DNA of 64,000 nucleotides, taken from the NCBI GenBank assembly GCA_013397435.1, contig VZRG01000787.1:264853-328852 (forward strand). Reading direction: 5' to 3'. The DNA comes from Erythrocercus mccallii. Lineage: Eukaryota > Chordata > Aves > Passeriformes > Dicruridae. The notes beneath the pieces were generated by a model. That model did not search any database, was not told the DNA's origin, and was given only the letters and a program-made list of their open reading frames with translations. Numbering within the stretch: position 1 is the first letter of the stretch; each line of letters begins with the position of its first letter. Positions 1 through 15,100 of the stretch are shown in pieces. Position numbers and translations under genes: made by a program.

Positions 1-3000
1 GCAAGTCTAGAAATACATGAGTAATGCTATGGATTTGCAGTGGAAAACTACTTGATAGATTTCTCCCTGTGTGGAAGGACTACTGCTGCTCTGTGATAAT
101 GAGAAAGTTGTAGCTATTTTAAGACTGTAATGGAGTATGTTTTTTTGAATTGTTCATGGCAATATTACTTTGGGTGGCTGCCAGAAGCTGCTTCTACAGT
201 TAGACAGATTAAGAAATAATATTTAAAAAAGGAAATATTTCATATTAATTTAAAATGTTTTTGAAAACTTGTTTTCTCTTGATATAGAGAAGTCCACTTC
301 CTTAAGGGTGTGTCCTTGTTTGATGGGTACTTTTAATGAGAACTTAATCTTGTCTATTGTCTGAAGATCACAGAAGCATAATCCAGGTTGGTAGGGACCT
401 CAGGAGGCCTCCGGTTCAACGCCTTACTCAAAGCAGGATCAGATCCAGTTGCTCAAAGCTCTATCCAGCTGGGTCTTAGAAACCTCTGAGGATGAAGACT
501 GCAACTTCCTTGGGGCTTGTTTTCACAGCCTGACTGCCTTACAGTGCAAAAGAAGGGTTTGTTGTTCTTTTTTCCCCGAAATCAAGCTAGAATCTAGTTT
601 GATTTCTGTTGTATCTTGTCACTCACCACTTTGAAGATCCCTGGCTCTGCCTTCTCAGCAAGTACCTCAAAGATAGCAGTGAGCAGCTGTGAGGTCCCAC
701 TGGAGCTGTCTCTTCTTCAGGCTGAACAATTCCCAGCTCCTTCAGCCTCTCACTGTAGGAGGGCAGGTGCTCCGTGTTCTGCTCCTCTTGGGGAACCTCA
801 GCTGAACTCGTTGCAATTTATCAATGCCTGTCTTGTGCTGGGGTCCAAAAGTGGACACTGTTCTAAATGCTGTCTAATGAGTGCTCTGTAATTAATTGCT
901 AGGACTTAGTTTACTTATTAAAATGTGGGTGGTTTATAAATATGCTTATTAGTGTTTGGGATTTTTAGGTATGACTGGATTTCAAAGTAAAGTTTTTTTA
1001 GCATTAGAAATATTCTTCCACTTGCATACTGATGAAATTAACTCGCATTAATTTTAGTGAAAATGTTTGATGGCTTTAAAAGATACTGTGACAGATAACA
1101 CCTTATCTTCATTACGTATTTATTCAACTTGATTAGCTCTGAATAAGTCTAATTTTCATCTCTGATGTGTTGGAAATGAAATAGAGCAGTTGATTGTAAT
1201 TCTAGAGGGATGTTTTCTATAGAAATTGAAGTCACAAAATGAATTTATTCTCGCTGTAAAGTATGTTTAAAGAAATGGGTCTGGGGAAGAATTGGGGGAA
1301 TCTTACACAAAGTCAGCTTGCATACACAGAAACATCAACATCTGCTGCAAGACCACACACATCTTGCTTCAAGTGGCGTGATGGGGTGGCAACATGGGGT
1401 GAAGGGGAGCTCTGTCCTGCTGCATTGTCAGATTCCTTAAAGAGAATTTTTTTTCTGAGAACCTGACAGGATCCCTGCCTATTTCTTTTAACTTTTCCAC
1501 ATCTCAGTGTGAATTATAGTCAGTGTTGTGGATTATTTCAGGATCCTAACTCACCTCATGTAATGCTACAGTTCAGCTCAAACTTTTCTTAATACTCTGT
1601 GGTCAAAATATTAAGACTTTAGTGTTGCAACAGTATTTCTATGGAGGGTAGTTTGAAAGGATAATGATTTAATTTTGATTGCTAATAGCTTTTCACCGGA
1701 ATTGTTGGCATTGCACTAAAAGTAGTTCAGGGCCCCTGTTTCAGTGTTTGGAGAAAGTTAAGATAGCTGGAGACCCAGAAGGGAGGTAGTAACCTCTGTG
1801 TGCAGGGTCACACAGGCTCTGTGGCATTCAAAAGCTTTCTTTCTTCATTTTTTCAACTGAATGTGTGTTCTTTTTTAATGTTTTGATATTTTTTTTGTGG
1901 GAGGATGTGATTTTTTTTACTGTTAAGCTGTATCACTGAATATTACAGTTTGAAACACAATGTCAAGTTTCCTGTGTTCTTAATGAGATATGAAGGGCTT
2001 GGGTAACAAACGTGTACAACTTCAGGATGTGGTTTTCCACTTTATTCCTGCACAGACACATTCATGTACTGTTAAAGTGATGTCAAAGCATTTTTCCTCT
2101 GCAGTTTAATGTGTTGCTGTCCCAGGACTGCTGCAGTGTCACTGTCAGCCCACTGTTACACAGGAGCATGGGCTGCTTTTCATGGTGCAGAGATCTGGCC
2201 AAACTTTCCAGTGCTGAGAGGGGAGAGACAGTGCTTTTTAAAGACTACAAAATTGGGCAATAGAAACAAAGACTGTATAGTTTGTAATCATTCCCCCCCC
2301 AAACAAACAAACAGAATCTCTTCAAGACTGCTGTGTGATGTCAGATTGGTTGATGAAGGGAGTAGTGAAAGGGAAGTGTTTTCCCAGTGTTAGTTCTAGA
2401 ATTCCCTTGTGTAATATTGGGAAATGAAGCTGATGAATCCTCTGCGACACAAGATTCTGTCTTTAATTAATACCATCTTAAAAATAAAGAAAATCCTATT
2501 CCTTTAAATAAATGAAGGTTGTTGGACACTCATTCTTTTGGTGTGCTAACTGAAGCTCCAGTTAGGAAATGGGGGATTGCTTTCAAACAGAGAAGTACTG
2601 TGGAAGTCCAGCTTTTTCTTGTTTTGCTTTTTAAGCTTGAACCACTTGAGTGTATTGACATTGCTTGTGACTTCAAGAGCTGCGCAATAATACCCCAAGT
2701 AGGTAGCATTTCATAATATGTGTATACAGTGATTTAAAACAAGCACTCTAATGTCTGTTTACTGAACCAATACTCGTATTCCAACATCTGAATTCCATTA
2801 TAGAGCTTGAGTCAGAATATTCCTTATAATAAGACCCAATTGCAAAGCTAGTAATGAATTTCTTGTTAGATTTGGATGTTTTTGAACAGTAACCTTCAAT
2901 TACGAGGGATTGTGTAATTTTTTTGAATTACTAGTAGCTTGCAAAATATTCTTTTAAGTTCTTGATGTCTACCTGTGGACCTCAAAAGCCTAAAATCTCT

Positions 3001-3061
3001 CCTGGAAATAGTCTGTAGCTCAGGAAGAATTTTAAGTCTCCAATTTGTGTTTACTTGTCAG
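1..3061 (+). other. MTM1 intron 1 or 5' flank
   Basis: No coding exon, CpG island or convincing promoter is seen. By comparison with human MTM1, a non-coding exon 1 should lie upstream of the window, making this intron 1. The only recognisable element is a CR1 fragment at 367-890. Confidence 0.55.
367..890 (-). mobile_element. CR1 LINE 3' fragment
   Basis: Reads as the reverse complement of a CR1 3' end: atcacagaagcataatccag, ggttggtagggacctc, ctcaaagcaggatcag, then further in gctgaacaattcccagctc and gtccaaaagtggacact. It is old and diverged, with a poorly matching central part (about 560-640). Confidence 0.8.
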
Positions 3062-3130
3062 ATACCCGGCATGGCATCATCATCAACACCTAAATATAAT
3101 TCAAACTCCTTGGAGAACTCAAGTAAACGG
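3062..3130 (+). CDS. MTM1: MTM1 exon 2 (first coding exon)
   Basis: Acceptor cttgtcag precedes 9 nt of 5' UTR and ATG at 3071. The start context GGCATGG is strong. It encodes residues 1-20, beginning MASSSTPKYN, close to the human N-terminus, and ends in phase 0 at donor gtacgt. Confidence 0.93.
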
Positions 3131-6100
3131 GTACGTGTAACTTTTCTTCATGTTTTTATTTCTTTATATCAGAATTCCCAGAGAGTATTGTCTTTCATAT
3201 TTGGTTCAAAAAATAAGTATTTAAATGGCTTCTTGAATGTATATACTTATTTTTATTGCTAAAATTCTAATACAGGTAACTGAGATGGAGTGGATGGGCA
3301 AAATATTCTCTATTACAGCTAATGAGAGGCTCCTTAAAATCAGTTCTAATTTACTGACTCTTATCCTTGCTTTCTACCTTGAAATATTCTGTGGCATTCT
3401 TGAAATTTTTTGGCACTTTCTTGCCTTAGATTCTGTATTGCAATTGCTGAGTTATACCTTGTTATGTTTGTCTGGCTCAGTTTTAAGATGTTTATCTTGA
3501 GTGAAAAATACATTCAAACAATCTAAATGTCATGCCCCTCTGCTTTCTAATGCTGTGCAGCTGAAGAAGATGTAACCAGGGTGCAAGAAAACAGAAACTG
3601 CTGAATGTGGGAAAGTCACAAAAGAGTAGATTGTGTGTGATAGTTGTGAGTACATTGCTTAAGTAATTTCAGTTGATTTGTTCTTCCAAGCCCAACATAC
3701 TTGGAAAATTAAATGCACAAAACTTCCAGAGAACTTACAGAGATTTAATTCCAATTTAACACAAATAACTGATATTCTTTTAGGAGAAAGATTAAAACCT
3801 GACTGTGTTTCAGATCTGTTCAACCTTTAAATGTTTCATAGTTGCATTTTAAGATAGTGGTGTGTGTTCCTGTGAATTCCTACTTTAGCAACGGGGTCTT
3901 TCCCAAGCAGGAATTACCTTTAAGTTTGGTGGGTTTTATTTTTAATCTGAAACTCGAAGTTGTAAATAAACTGTGATGTGCTGTTGTGCTTCTCTTCTTT
4001 AGACTCTAAAAGATGGAACTAACTGGGAACAAAATGAAGAAATACCTCGTCTGCCAGGAGAGACCAGAGTTACAGGTATGAAGCTCTCTAGCTGCCTGAC
4101 ACAGTGATGTTCAGCAGTCTGGCAGGCACTTGTATCTTAATGAATTGTTGTGTAATTTGGACTGGTTTGGGCTGGGGGCAAAGGTAAGTCATGCTTTTTC
4201 AAAGAAATTGTGAAAGATTGTTTTTATCACTTACCACAAATAACTGTTAAGTGTTTAAAATCTTGGTTTCTACACATGGCAAATCTTCCCATAGAAAGAA
4301 ATTCCAAATTGTGTCTAATTGTATCTACAGGTTAAGTAGCACGTGTTGGGTGATGAAAGCACGTCCAAGCTTTCTGAATTCAAGAGAATTCTATCTTCCA
4401 CCCACTATGCACTGATACCTTGTAGAGTGGTGTGGAATCTAAGCCTAAATGTGAATTCCCAAAGTACCATCTTATGCCTCCTTGGCACAAGAGGGCATGA
4501 ACAGGGCTTCTCTGCTTTTGTTGGCCTTTACATACAGACATGCTGTAGCATGAGGGAGATGAATGTACTGTGTAGTTTTCTTTTCTTGATGGAGACTCTT
4601 CCTGACATGGAAGTCTTTGTTGGGATCTACTTTTTACTTGAGCAGCTTCTCCCCTATGCCCAGATTTGTTGGGTGGATTTGTAAACAAGATTGGCTCAGT
4701 TGAAAGCAGAGTGGTGATTCAGAGGAAGTAGTTCTGTTTTTAATGAAGAAGGTGTGAGGGAGAGGCTGTGGGACTAAGATGGATGTGTGATGTGATCCTT
4801 ATGGAAATTGTCTGTGCTTTGGGGCACTGCACTGGAATAAGGCATTTTCTGTGGAAGGCAGATAAATAGACTGGGCTAAAGAAATGAGTGGACAGGAAGA
4901 AATAAATGGAAGTCTTTAATGTCATTGGTTGGACTCAATGATCTGAGATATCTTTTCCAGCCTTGACGATTCTGTGATTCTGCTTGCACTGCTTCACTTA
5001 AATCTTTTTGAATGGTATGTGTTATATTTGTTCTGATACTGTCCTTGCTGAGACACTACTGATGGCCCTACTCTGATGGCCTCAAATTGAAATGTAATGT
5101 TTCTCTGCAGCATGGTGAGTTCCCTAAACACTCTACAACTGGAACTACTAATTCAGTAGAGAATTGTTTAAAGAATGGTGTAATAGTATCCACGTTGTAT
5201 TTGTTCTGGGATGGTGAATAGGCTATGGTACAGTAATAAGGGTACTCCATGTTCTGTGTCCTGCCCTCTCCCGTGCAGTGCTGAGAAGGAAAACACAAAT
5301 ATAAGTAGAGAAAGCTACTGAAATCTGTGCACTTAATTTGGACAAGTTTGGTGTATGAGTCTTTCACATTTTCTTCATAATTCAAGTAGATAAAACTCAG
5401 ATGTATTACTTTCTAAATTCATTCACCTCTGAGCACAGCTCTTGTTTTATTTTACTGCTACTTAAGAGATAACTGTCCTTAGCCCTCATTTTGTCTTTCC
5501 ACAATCTTATAAGAAACACTACATTTTTTGCAGACAAGGATGTTATTTATATGTGTCCATTTAATGGCCCTGTTAAAGGAAGAGTGTACATCACAAACTA
5601 CAGGCTGTACCTAAGAAGTGTGGAAAATGTGAGTAATACGCCACAATTACTTCATGGGATGAGTTGGCTTTAAACTCCCTTCCGTTCACCCCCTTTGCCT
5701 TTGATTTATTTTGAGGCCAGTTCATTTGTTTTAGTTTTGGCACACATATGCCTGTGGAATTGCATGGGAGGCTTTTTTGCTTGAAATGGTCTGTAATGTT
5801 TGTAATAACCATATCTTAATTCTGTAATGACTAAATAGTAATTGCCTTTGTGCCACTGAGAAATCTGTATAAAAATGTAAGTTCTTTAAAGTTAAATGTG
5901 TTGTAAAAGGGTGATTTTTGCCTGGTAGAATTACAGTTTAATCACTTACACTGAACTGATACCTTTATCTTTTGTCTGTCAGAGCTTTTTTCCCTTTACA
6001 TTTAATCTGTGATAGATGAAGGACAGCAACTAATGATTTGGAATAGTTCTTAAAATGACTGTCAGAAAACCAAGACTTTGATTGTCCTTGCTGTTAGAAA

Positions 6101-9100
6101 ATAAAAATACTTTGATCAGTAGAACCTTATGTGGCGGGGAATGGTAATGTGTTTGATAAGCAGAAATGGAAGAGAGTAAAATGTGCTTGTGATCTCTTCC
6201 ATAATGTTTAAAAATAAATAAATAAGGATTTGAGATTATTGAACTGGGGTCTTCCTGGCTGTAGCTGACTGTTCTAGTAATGTGTTTTTTCCTTCAGTTC
6301 TGCTTTATGCTGTATATCAGTAAAGCAGTATTAGCAAGCAGGGGCAATCGTTATGTAGCACAAGGCTTCTCTTAGGGTGTTGCCCCCATTTTCCCTGCAT
6401 GCTGAACAAGAGATGAAATATTTTTGTGGCATGTTAAACTGGATGATGCTTAAGCATAGAGTGACTGTACAGACTTCATAACATGCTGGGAGAGGAGACT
6501 TAAAGGCAGAAATATGCTTTTGTTTCCTGTATGTATTTCATGTCTGCTTTCTGTTCTGGAATGCGTAAGAACATTTTGTTTGAGTCTTCTTTTTACATTA
6601 ATCTTTTCCTTACTCAAACTTTTCTTGCAGGATCCAGTTGTGATACTGAATGTTCCATTGGGTGTAATTTCAAGGATTGAAAAAATGGGAGGAGCTTCAA
6701 GCAGAGGAGAGAACTCTTATGGATTAGATATAACTTGTAAAGTAAGACTTTCCAATAATTCGGTAGGAAATGAAATCTAGAGGGTTTTTTCTCACTGATT
6801 ACCTATTTACTGGAAGGGAAAATACATGCTTATGGAGGAATTTAAAAAGAGCTTTTTGAAACTGGACAAGACACAGTGTGGTACTGCTTTATTGGCATAA
6901 TTCTTACACTCTATTCTATTTTATGGGGTAAGAAATAAAACTGAACATTCACAAGGGTTTGAGGTGTGTTACAATCAGATTCTCAATCATGTTTAGTGTC
7001 TAATATAGCATTGTACAGAGAGAAGTATCTTACAACTTCGGTTCACCTAACAGATAATGGCTTTGTTTTAGGATATGAGGAATTTACGGTTTGCATTGAA
7101 ACAAGAAGGGCACAGTAGAAGAGATATATTTGAAGTCCTCACAAAATATGCTTTTCCCCAGTCACATAACTTGGTAAGTTACATCATTTCTGTTGCTGAG
7201 TTGTATTAATGCAGAGTCCGTGCCTGTAACTTATCGGGCTGAGCAGAACTGCCCAGAGCCTTCCTAAGAGTCAAAACCTCCTCCACAGGGACAGTGGTGC
7301 AGGTTTTTACTTATGTGGATTTTTACAGTAATTGGGATTTCTCTTAGTTAGTGTCAGTTGAGGAGGGAATGCAGGAACACAGTTGCTTCCTAATGGCAAT
7401 GAATAGCAATTTAAACCTTTTTCCACTTTGAATTTAGCATTTAATGTTGTATGTTATAATTGAAGCTGTGCCTATTGGAGAAGTTTGGTGAGAAGATGGT
7501 CATTTATTTAGTGATAATGTAAAATATGGGAAATAAACCATTCTAATACATTTCAGCCTCCTGACAGTAAAAAAGGAGAAATACAACCAGTTAACCTTTT
7601 TAATTTCTATCATTTTTGTTACCTTGTAACTGTTGTCATATTTGCATTATTTTCATTACCAGATCTGTATTTTTTATCACTTGTTGCTCTTTGCTTCATA
7701 GACTTGCACACACCAGATATAAATGGAGAGAGTGGGGCTGGCATGAGCAGTCAGTCCTGTTTTGTAGCGAGCATTAGGGTATAACTGATGATGAGCCCTC
7801 ATATTTGCCATTTGCAGTTAGAGTTTGGTGTAATAAGCTTCCTTTATATCTTACAGCTTTTTTTTGCCTTTTTAAATGAAGAAAAGTTTCCTGAAAATGG
7901 ATGGATGGTGTACAACCCGATGTCTGAATACAGGAGACAGGTGAGTTATTACAGTTGCCATTGCCTGGTGCTTTCACATCTCCCAACTTGCATAGAGGAA
8001 TTACTGTTTGTACATTTCTCTTATCAGCTGTTGGGAGAGGATGGAATTGCAACTTGAAGAAAGGTAAAGAAAAGAAATAAAACACTTGAGCCTTTTAAAA
8101 AACCTAGAATGTCACAGGAAGGTAATCTTTGCTCTTTGAAGGAAGTTATTGATGCCTTACAATATGCCACTACTAAGTGAGCACAGATGGAGAGAATGTG
8201 CCAAATTGTAACTATGCTGTACTAAATGTAGTTTGGGTTTGTTCTTCTTCCCAAAATGAAATGGGGAAAGAAAAGCAGCTTGTTCTAGAAACAGCATTGC
8301 TTTACAAAAATTACGGATGTCTATCAGTATTCTTCCTTGCTCTTTGTGATCTTGCAAAAATGTCAATGAAAGAGGATGATACTTCACTTTAAAATGTCTG
8401 TTAGATAATTAAAGTATGACATTTAAAAAATTAAACAGCAAACAATAAGAACTTCCTTAATTTTTTTGCCCTCCGTAGTTTTTTTGGTTCGTGGTTTAGA
8501 AGCCTAAGGCCCAAAAAAGGTAAAACACAAACCTCACCGTACATGTGTGGAGGACTTATCAGTATTTCTCTTGGAAATGTTTTACTGGGCAACTGGGAGT
8601 TCTTCCTTCTCAGTAAGAAAATAACCTTGAATCTTACTTTTAACCTGACAGTAGGTGTCAGGCTACAGGGGAGAAAGGTTATAGTGAGACTTCCTCCCCT
8701 ACAGTCTCTTCACCAGGGAAGGTGGAAAAAGCAGAGCTTTAGGGAAGGAGAGAAGGTAATTGTCTTTCCTCAATCCCACAGTGAAAGAAATACATCTCCT
8801 AGTTTCAGTCGTTGTTTTGAAACTTACTATAAGGCTAGAATTGTGTGCATAAGGGTATGAGATGGCTCTGCAGCTGTTCAAGGCTGTGAATCCGTCTGCA
8901 ATGAACTGGTTTGTGTGGCCTTAGAACCTTTTTTGCTTCTATTGCTTCGCAATGATACTTAGTTAAATTGTTGCCATGTGGCCATAACGTCATGTAGAAT
9001 TCAGGAGCAGAATTATAACTTGTTCAGCCAAAGCCACATTGAATAACTTGATGTTCCGTTTTAGGGGCTGCCTAACGAGCGGTGGCGAGTGACTTTCATT

Positions 9101-12100
9101 AACGAGCATTACGGGCTGTGTGACACGTACCCCTCACTCTTGGTCGTGCCGTACAACGCAACAGATGAGGATCTCAAGAAAGTTGCTGCCTTCAGGTCCC
9201 GGAATAGAATCCCGGTGAGTATTGGGTGATGGAACTTGCCTGATGGTGTAGCTGGTTTAAAGTTGCATCCAGACAACTTCTTGCTGAACACGAGGCAGAG
9301 GATGCTTTTTTTTTTGGAAGTGGTTGTGGCAAAGTAGTTTTGTTTGGCTGTTTGTAGAATTGGAGCATCTTAGTCACTGTTTCTACAATGAGTTCATTCT
9401 CCTGAGTTGCTTTTTAGTTTCAGTAGAGATTGCTGTGCTTGTTATTAGTTTACTTCCCAGGATTATTTGTGTAACCTAAGACCTGTAGGAAAATACTAAA
9501 ATACATTGGATTACATAGGTAAGTATGATTGCATTAAATGTATAAGAGAACTCTTTTAAAGATTATTAAATTTTATGAGACTAGAAGCAGTTGAGATGTC
9601 AAGGGATTGCATTTTGAAGAAATAAAAAGAAAGGTGTTAATTGTCATGCTGTGTATTTTATTTTAAAGAATACAGTTTCAAGTTATGATATTTTTTTTAC
9701 TAAGATGAGTTTCTTCTGCTGTGTGTTTGCCGTGTGAGCAGGTTCTCTCCTGGATTCATCCAGAGACCCAAGCTGTAATCATGCGCTGCAGTCAGCCCCT
9801 GGTTGGAATGAGTGGCAAGCGGAATAAAGATGATGAAAGATACCTTGATATCATCAGGGAGGCCAACGGGCAGATCTCCAAACTGACCATCTATGATGCA
9901 AGGCCCAATGTCAATGCAGTTGCAAACAAGGTAAGCAGATGCTTCTGATGTCTTATTTTTGAAGGGAATGAGGAAGAGTCTTACTTTGAAGTTTTCTGTG
10001 AGGAGGTTTTGGGGAATAGTAGTAATCTTAATATAGATAAATTTACATAATCAATTACTGAGACTCAAGAACATGGATGTCTTTCTGTTTGCCTTGTGGA
10101 AAGATTGTCAGTTACATCTTTGAAAAAAACAGGGTAAAAAGTTGAGTTTGTCCAAGAACTGCAGAAAAAATTTAAGATAATGTCTTATAGACAAACTTGA
10201 TATGTACATGTTTTAATTAACTCCTCATATCAAAATATGAAATGCTCAATCAGAGCAGTAGACACAGTAGGGTACATTTCTGTGTCTGAGGGAGAATGTC
10301 ATTAAAAGTGCAAATCAGTGTTGATCAGACTGAAATTATTTTGTGAACAGCTGTGAAGATTTGTCTAAGCAAAATCTTGGGCTGTGCTACTGATGCATTG
10401 CTCAGTTCCTTGTACGTAAGTCAAGACACAGTCAGGAGCTGCAGCAGCCCTGATGCTGAAATTACAGTAATTCCTCATGAAGACTTCATAATACTCAAAG
10501 AGAAAAATACACTCATTGCTTCTTTCACTGCAGAGCCTGGCAGCTCTGATAATAACCCCACGTCTGAGGAAAGAGAGAGAGCACAGAATAGAGATACTGT
10601 GCAGCTGCACAGCAGTGTAGGTGGCACTCATGGGGAAAACTTCCACAGTGCTTCAGGCTCTTGGCTGATGTATAGCTGGTGGCTGCAATGGCATCTAAAG
10701 GCAAAATTTATTTATCCAACTTTATGGCATGTTTTTGCCGTCTGCAGGAAATGCTGCAATTTTGCAGCTCTCTGAGCTTGAGGGAGCTGGTGATGTTTAG
10801 TCTGAAGAAAAGGAGGCTCAGGGGGGACCTTATCACTTTAGACAACTGCCTGAAAGGAGATTGTAGCCAGGTGGGAGTTGATCTCTTCTCCCAAGTAACA
10901 AGAGATGTGGCAAGAGGGAACGGCCTCTGGTTGTACCAGGGGAGGTTTAAATAAAATATCAGGAAGATTTTATTTGTGGAAAGGCTGTCCAGGGAAGTGG
11001 TTGAATCACTGTCCCTGGAAGTATTTAAAAGATGTGGCACTTAGTGGTGGGCTTGGCACTGCTGGATTAATGTTTGGACTCAGTGATCTTAAAGGTCTTT
11101 TCCAACCCAAACAATTTCATGTTTATCTTTGGAAAGTCTCACTGGTGGCATTGTACCCTAAAATGTGTGTGGGTTTTCTGCTTCCTTTTGTGACCAGGCA
11201 CATCCTCTGCAGTGGTGGTGGTGAAGTGTTTTGAAAGAGCAGCAGCAGAACAGACTTTTTACTTATGTGGCTCTTTAATATCTTAACAGTTTAAATATAT
11301 CTTTAGTCTTCAGCACTAAGATTTAGTTTTAGATAAGTTTGTTTAAAGTAAACTTCAATGTTATTGCTAATTTACTTCTTAAAGACAGGATCTAAGATTC
11401 TTGAACATAATACTTAAATTAAAGGTATCTTATTCTTAACTGAACTCTTAAATTTAAACTTATTTGGCCAAACGTTTTATCACTTTTGTCTATTTCCATG
11501 TCAAAATGACATTCATTCCCTTCTTGCTCTGTTGAAAAGAGTGTGTATATGACTAAATTAATTTCAGATGTCTTGTTTGTAGGCAACTGGAGGAGGATAT
11601 GAAGGTGAAGATGCATATCCCAATGCAGAACTTTTCTTCCTGGACATTCACAATATTCATGTCATGCGGGAATCTTTGAAGAAGCTGAAGGACATTGTTT
11701 ATCCTAATGTGGAGGAATCACATTGGTTGTCAAGTCTGGAATCGACCCATTGGTTAGAACATATAAAGGTAACTTTTCCTTGATTGTTGGTCCAAATCTG
11801 TCATATCCTACTTGCTTTCTTTGCTAAGCTTTGAAATAGTCCTAGAACACATCAAACTACTTGAACTACAAACACAACATCCCTGAGTGTTGGCTCTTTT
11901 TGCCAACTCATCTTAGAGTATTTTATGAGACTCATAACTAAGCAATAGGCGACACTGAATGTTTGTTGCCTGCCTCAAGTTGAGTCTTTAGTAGAGGAAT
12001 GCTTTCTTTGATTGGCTTTACATACATGAGAACTGATTTATTTTGGTCTCTTGCAATACATGCCTGCATATGACTGTCATTGTGAAATATTGGTAAATAC

Positions 12101-15100
12101 TTTAGTTGTCAGTGTGTATGTGACTTTATATTGTGAATTAAGGTTTTGTAAATAAATCTCGTAAATTTATTTGTAAATTTTGTAATTTTCATCTGGTAGC
12201 ACAAATAAAATACTTAAGCTGGTAATTCACCAGTGTTTGTACTAGTTGACCTTTGAATCTTTTGCCTCAAGTACAGCTGTGCAAAAGTAATTAGAGTATT
12301 ATGTAATGAATCCTACTTAATAAAATTTTCATCCTAATTTAATATTAGAAAAATGAGTATATTAGAAGGGTGCAAGCTCCTTTCTCCAACAACTGAGATA
12401 ATTCAGTCATTTAGTTCAAAGAAAGGAGTCAAATGAAATAACACTGAATTTTTAGAGAGTATATCCTATGATAAATCCCCTCTTTCTTTGAAAAAGAAGC
12501 TTATGTTCTTTGGTTTATCAAGATTACAGTTTTCTGCCCCGTTTTTTCAGAATTTGCTGTGAGATGAATTTGATCTTACGAAGGGATTAGGGAACCAATC
12601 TGTTTCTCTATTTTTATGCAAGAAATTCATTTGATCTCCTAGAAAATTCTTCTCCAATTACCTACACTGCTCTTTTCAGATCCTTTAATGGAAACAGCAT
12701 TAATTCAGATACAAAGAAACCAACTTAGCATTGCCATTGGAGCAGAAATAAGCTGTGTTTGTTTGGTGTGTGTTGCTCCTGGGCAGCTGGTGCTGACAGG
12801 AGCCATTCAGGTGGCAGACAAGGTGTCCTCGGGCCGCAGCTCGGTGCTGGTTCACTGCAGCGACGGCTGGGACCGCACGGCTCAGCTCACCTCCCTGGCC
12901 ATGCTCATGCTGGACAGCTACTACAGAACCATCGAAGGCTTTGAAGTTCTGGTGCAAAAAGAGTGGATAAGCTTTGGACACAAGTTTGCGTCGGTAAGAA
13001 TCAGAAGATGATTGCAAAGGCTGTGTGGTATTAACTTTCTGAAGAGCTCGCGGTGTTAAACTGCTCGCTTTGCGTCAGGGATTGATAATTTCTTTCATTG
13101 TTTTTGAATTTAAGTTTGAAACGTTTCCAGGTAAACTGAGCAGAACTTTTGGGTTCAGACCTTTTTTCTTGCTATTCTTTCTCTGAGGAACTCATATTTT
13201 GTTCTTTGCATCCTTTTAAAAGCAGAGAATTGCCAGGGTCACTGTGGTTATTGGGCAGAGAAATGGTGTCCTCTCAAATTCTTCAGCTAAAGATGAGATA
13301 AAGCTGGGACGTGAGGTTCTCTGTCACTCTTTCTTTGGCCTGTTTTGACTGTCACAAGAAGCAGATGAATGAGTTTGGCCAGTGCCTTCTGAGTGAGATT
13401 CCCAGATATTCTAAACTAGTCATTATAGCACCCAAGAGGCTGTCACTGGGAATGCTGGCTCTACTTGTGTTCAGTTGTCTTCTGGACAAAAGGTTAGAAG
13501 CTCAGAAGGTTAAATAGTTGCTTCCATTGCAAGTCCTTAATATTTCACAGGCATGTGAATCATTTTCCTGGAAAATTCACAGAACATTCTGAGGAAGGGA
13601 CCCTGTTCATCCTGTTTGTGCTAGAAAACTTTTCCAAGCCTTAGTGGAACTTTCTCTAAATGTGGCTGGTAACCATTTAACCAGGAAATCTCTATGAGGA
13701 ACCTGGAGGAGCAGATTAGGTTGCCAGGGTGACTGTGCTGTTACTATAAACATTACAACACTGTTGCTTGTTGGTGCTGAACCTTGTCATTCACTGTAAG
13801 AGGTTTCTACAACTTTAGTAGAAGTTACTTGCATGGATATTTTGTCCCTAATGGAATATTCTAAAGATATTAATATTGCTGAAATTTGGAAAATAAGCAA
13901 TCTGGAAAAAAATCAAGAAATGGAAAAATATACCTGGTTGCATTTCATGCCCATTTTACATTTGCAAATGTGTAAGAGTGTTGCAGTCATTTGGAAATCC
14001 ATGTATAGATACTCAGCATAGATCACCTCACCATTTACATGCACTTGTAGGCTGTGGCAGTTTTTATCTGACATTCTAAAGGTGCTTTGAGGCTTAGGAG
14101 GTTTGTATTTTGGGTGTTGGGAGTGATAGCTGATGTAGTCTGGTTTTTTGTGTACTTGTGGTCTTTTAGCAGTGACATGTTTTATAAACCTTTAAGTATT
14201 CTGTCTTGGCATAGCCACAGGAAAATGTGAATCCAGTGGCTTGACGTTTTAGTCTCATATTTTATATTGTAATTTAAAAAAATGGAGGCAGATAAAATTA
14301 GATGTATAACTAGGAGACTTGTAGTCAAACACGTTATGGTTTAACAGAGAGCTTAAAAAGAGATCTGTATATTCTTTTTTATTATTAATAAATTTGAATA
14401 AGCTATGTTTCTTTTTGTTAAACCATCCATTTCAGTTGGGTAATCAAAGGATTTTGTTCTCCCTCAACAGATGTTTTTTTCCAAATAGTGAGGCAGGACT
14501 TGGCATCCCTTCCAGATGATTCGCTCAGTCCATTGGTTCAATGTGGCAGCAATAAGAATGATTTAAATAGTTGCTTTCTCTTAAACTGCTCTTTTCCCAA
14601 TTTGCTCAGTCAAGTACCAATCTTTGGTAATGGTTGAAGCCACTCTTAGGCCATCTGCTGTAATCTGAGAGTACTGTAAGTTTTTATTTGATGAGTTATT
14701 TAGCTTACAGTGAAGGACTGTCTTTTCTGGAGTGTTCTGTAGAAGTGGTGGAGTCACCATCCACGGAGAGATTTAAAAGACATATGATGTGGTGTGTTGC
14801 CTTGGGGACATGGCTTAGGGGTGGGCTTGTCAGTGCTGGCTTAACAGTTGGACTTCATGATCTCAAAGGTCTTTTCCAACCTTAACCTTAATAGTTCTGC
14901 TTCTCTAATAATCAGCAGGTGTTTATAACAGGACCAGTTATCAGTTCAGAATTTTTTTCAGACGTCTTTGGAACAGCTTTGCAGTATTTCTCTATATGTG
15001 AATCTCTCCTTCTTGGTGCAGTAACTAATTTTGAAATTATAACAGTGGGTTGTATTATTGCAAAAGAATGAATGCTCTAGCACAAAATAAGAAACAATGT

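Noticed and set aside
616..891. 91-codon open frame near the left end
   Set aside because: It lies inside an antisense CR1 fragment.
10353..11234. Open frames of 91-140 codons on both strands in MTM1 intron 9
   Set aside because: They overlap or abut a CR1 copy and lie within an intron; their translations match no CR1 protein domain or host gene I know.
12700..13017. 105-codon - strand open frame opposite the MTM1 catalytic exon
   Set aside because: A shadow of the conserved + strand exon.
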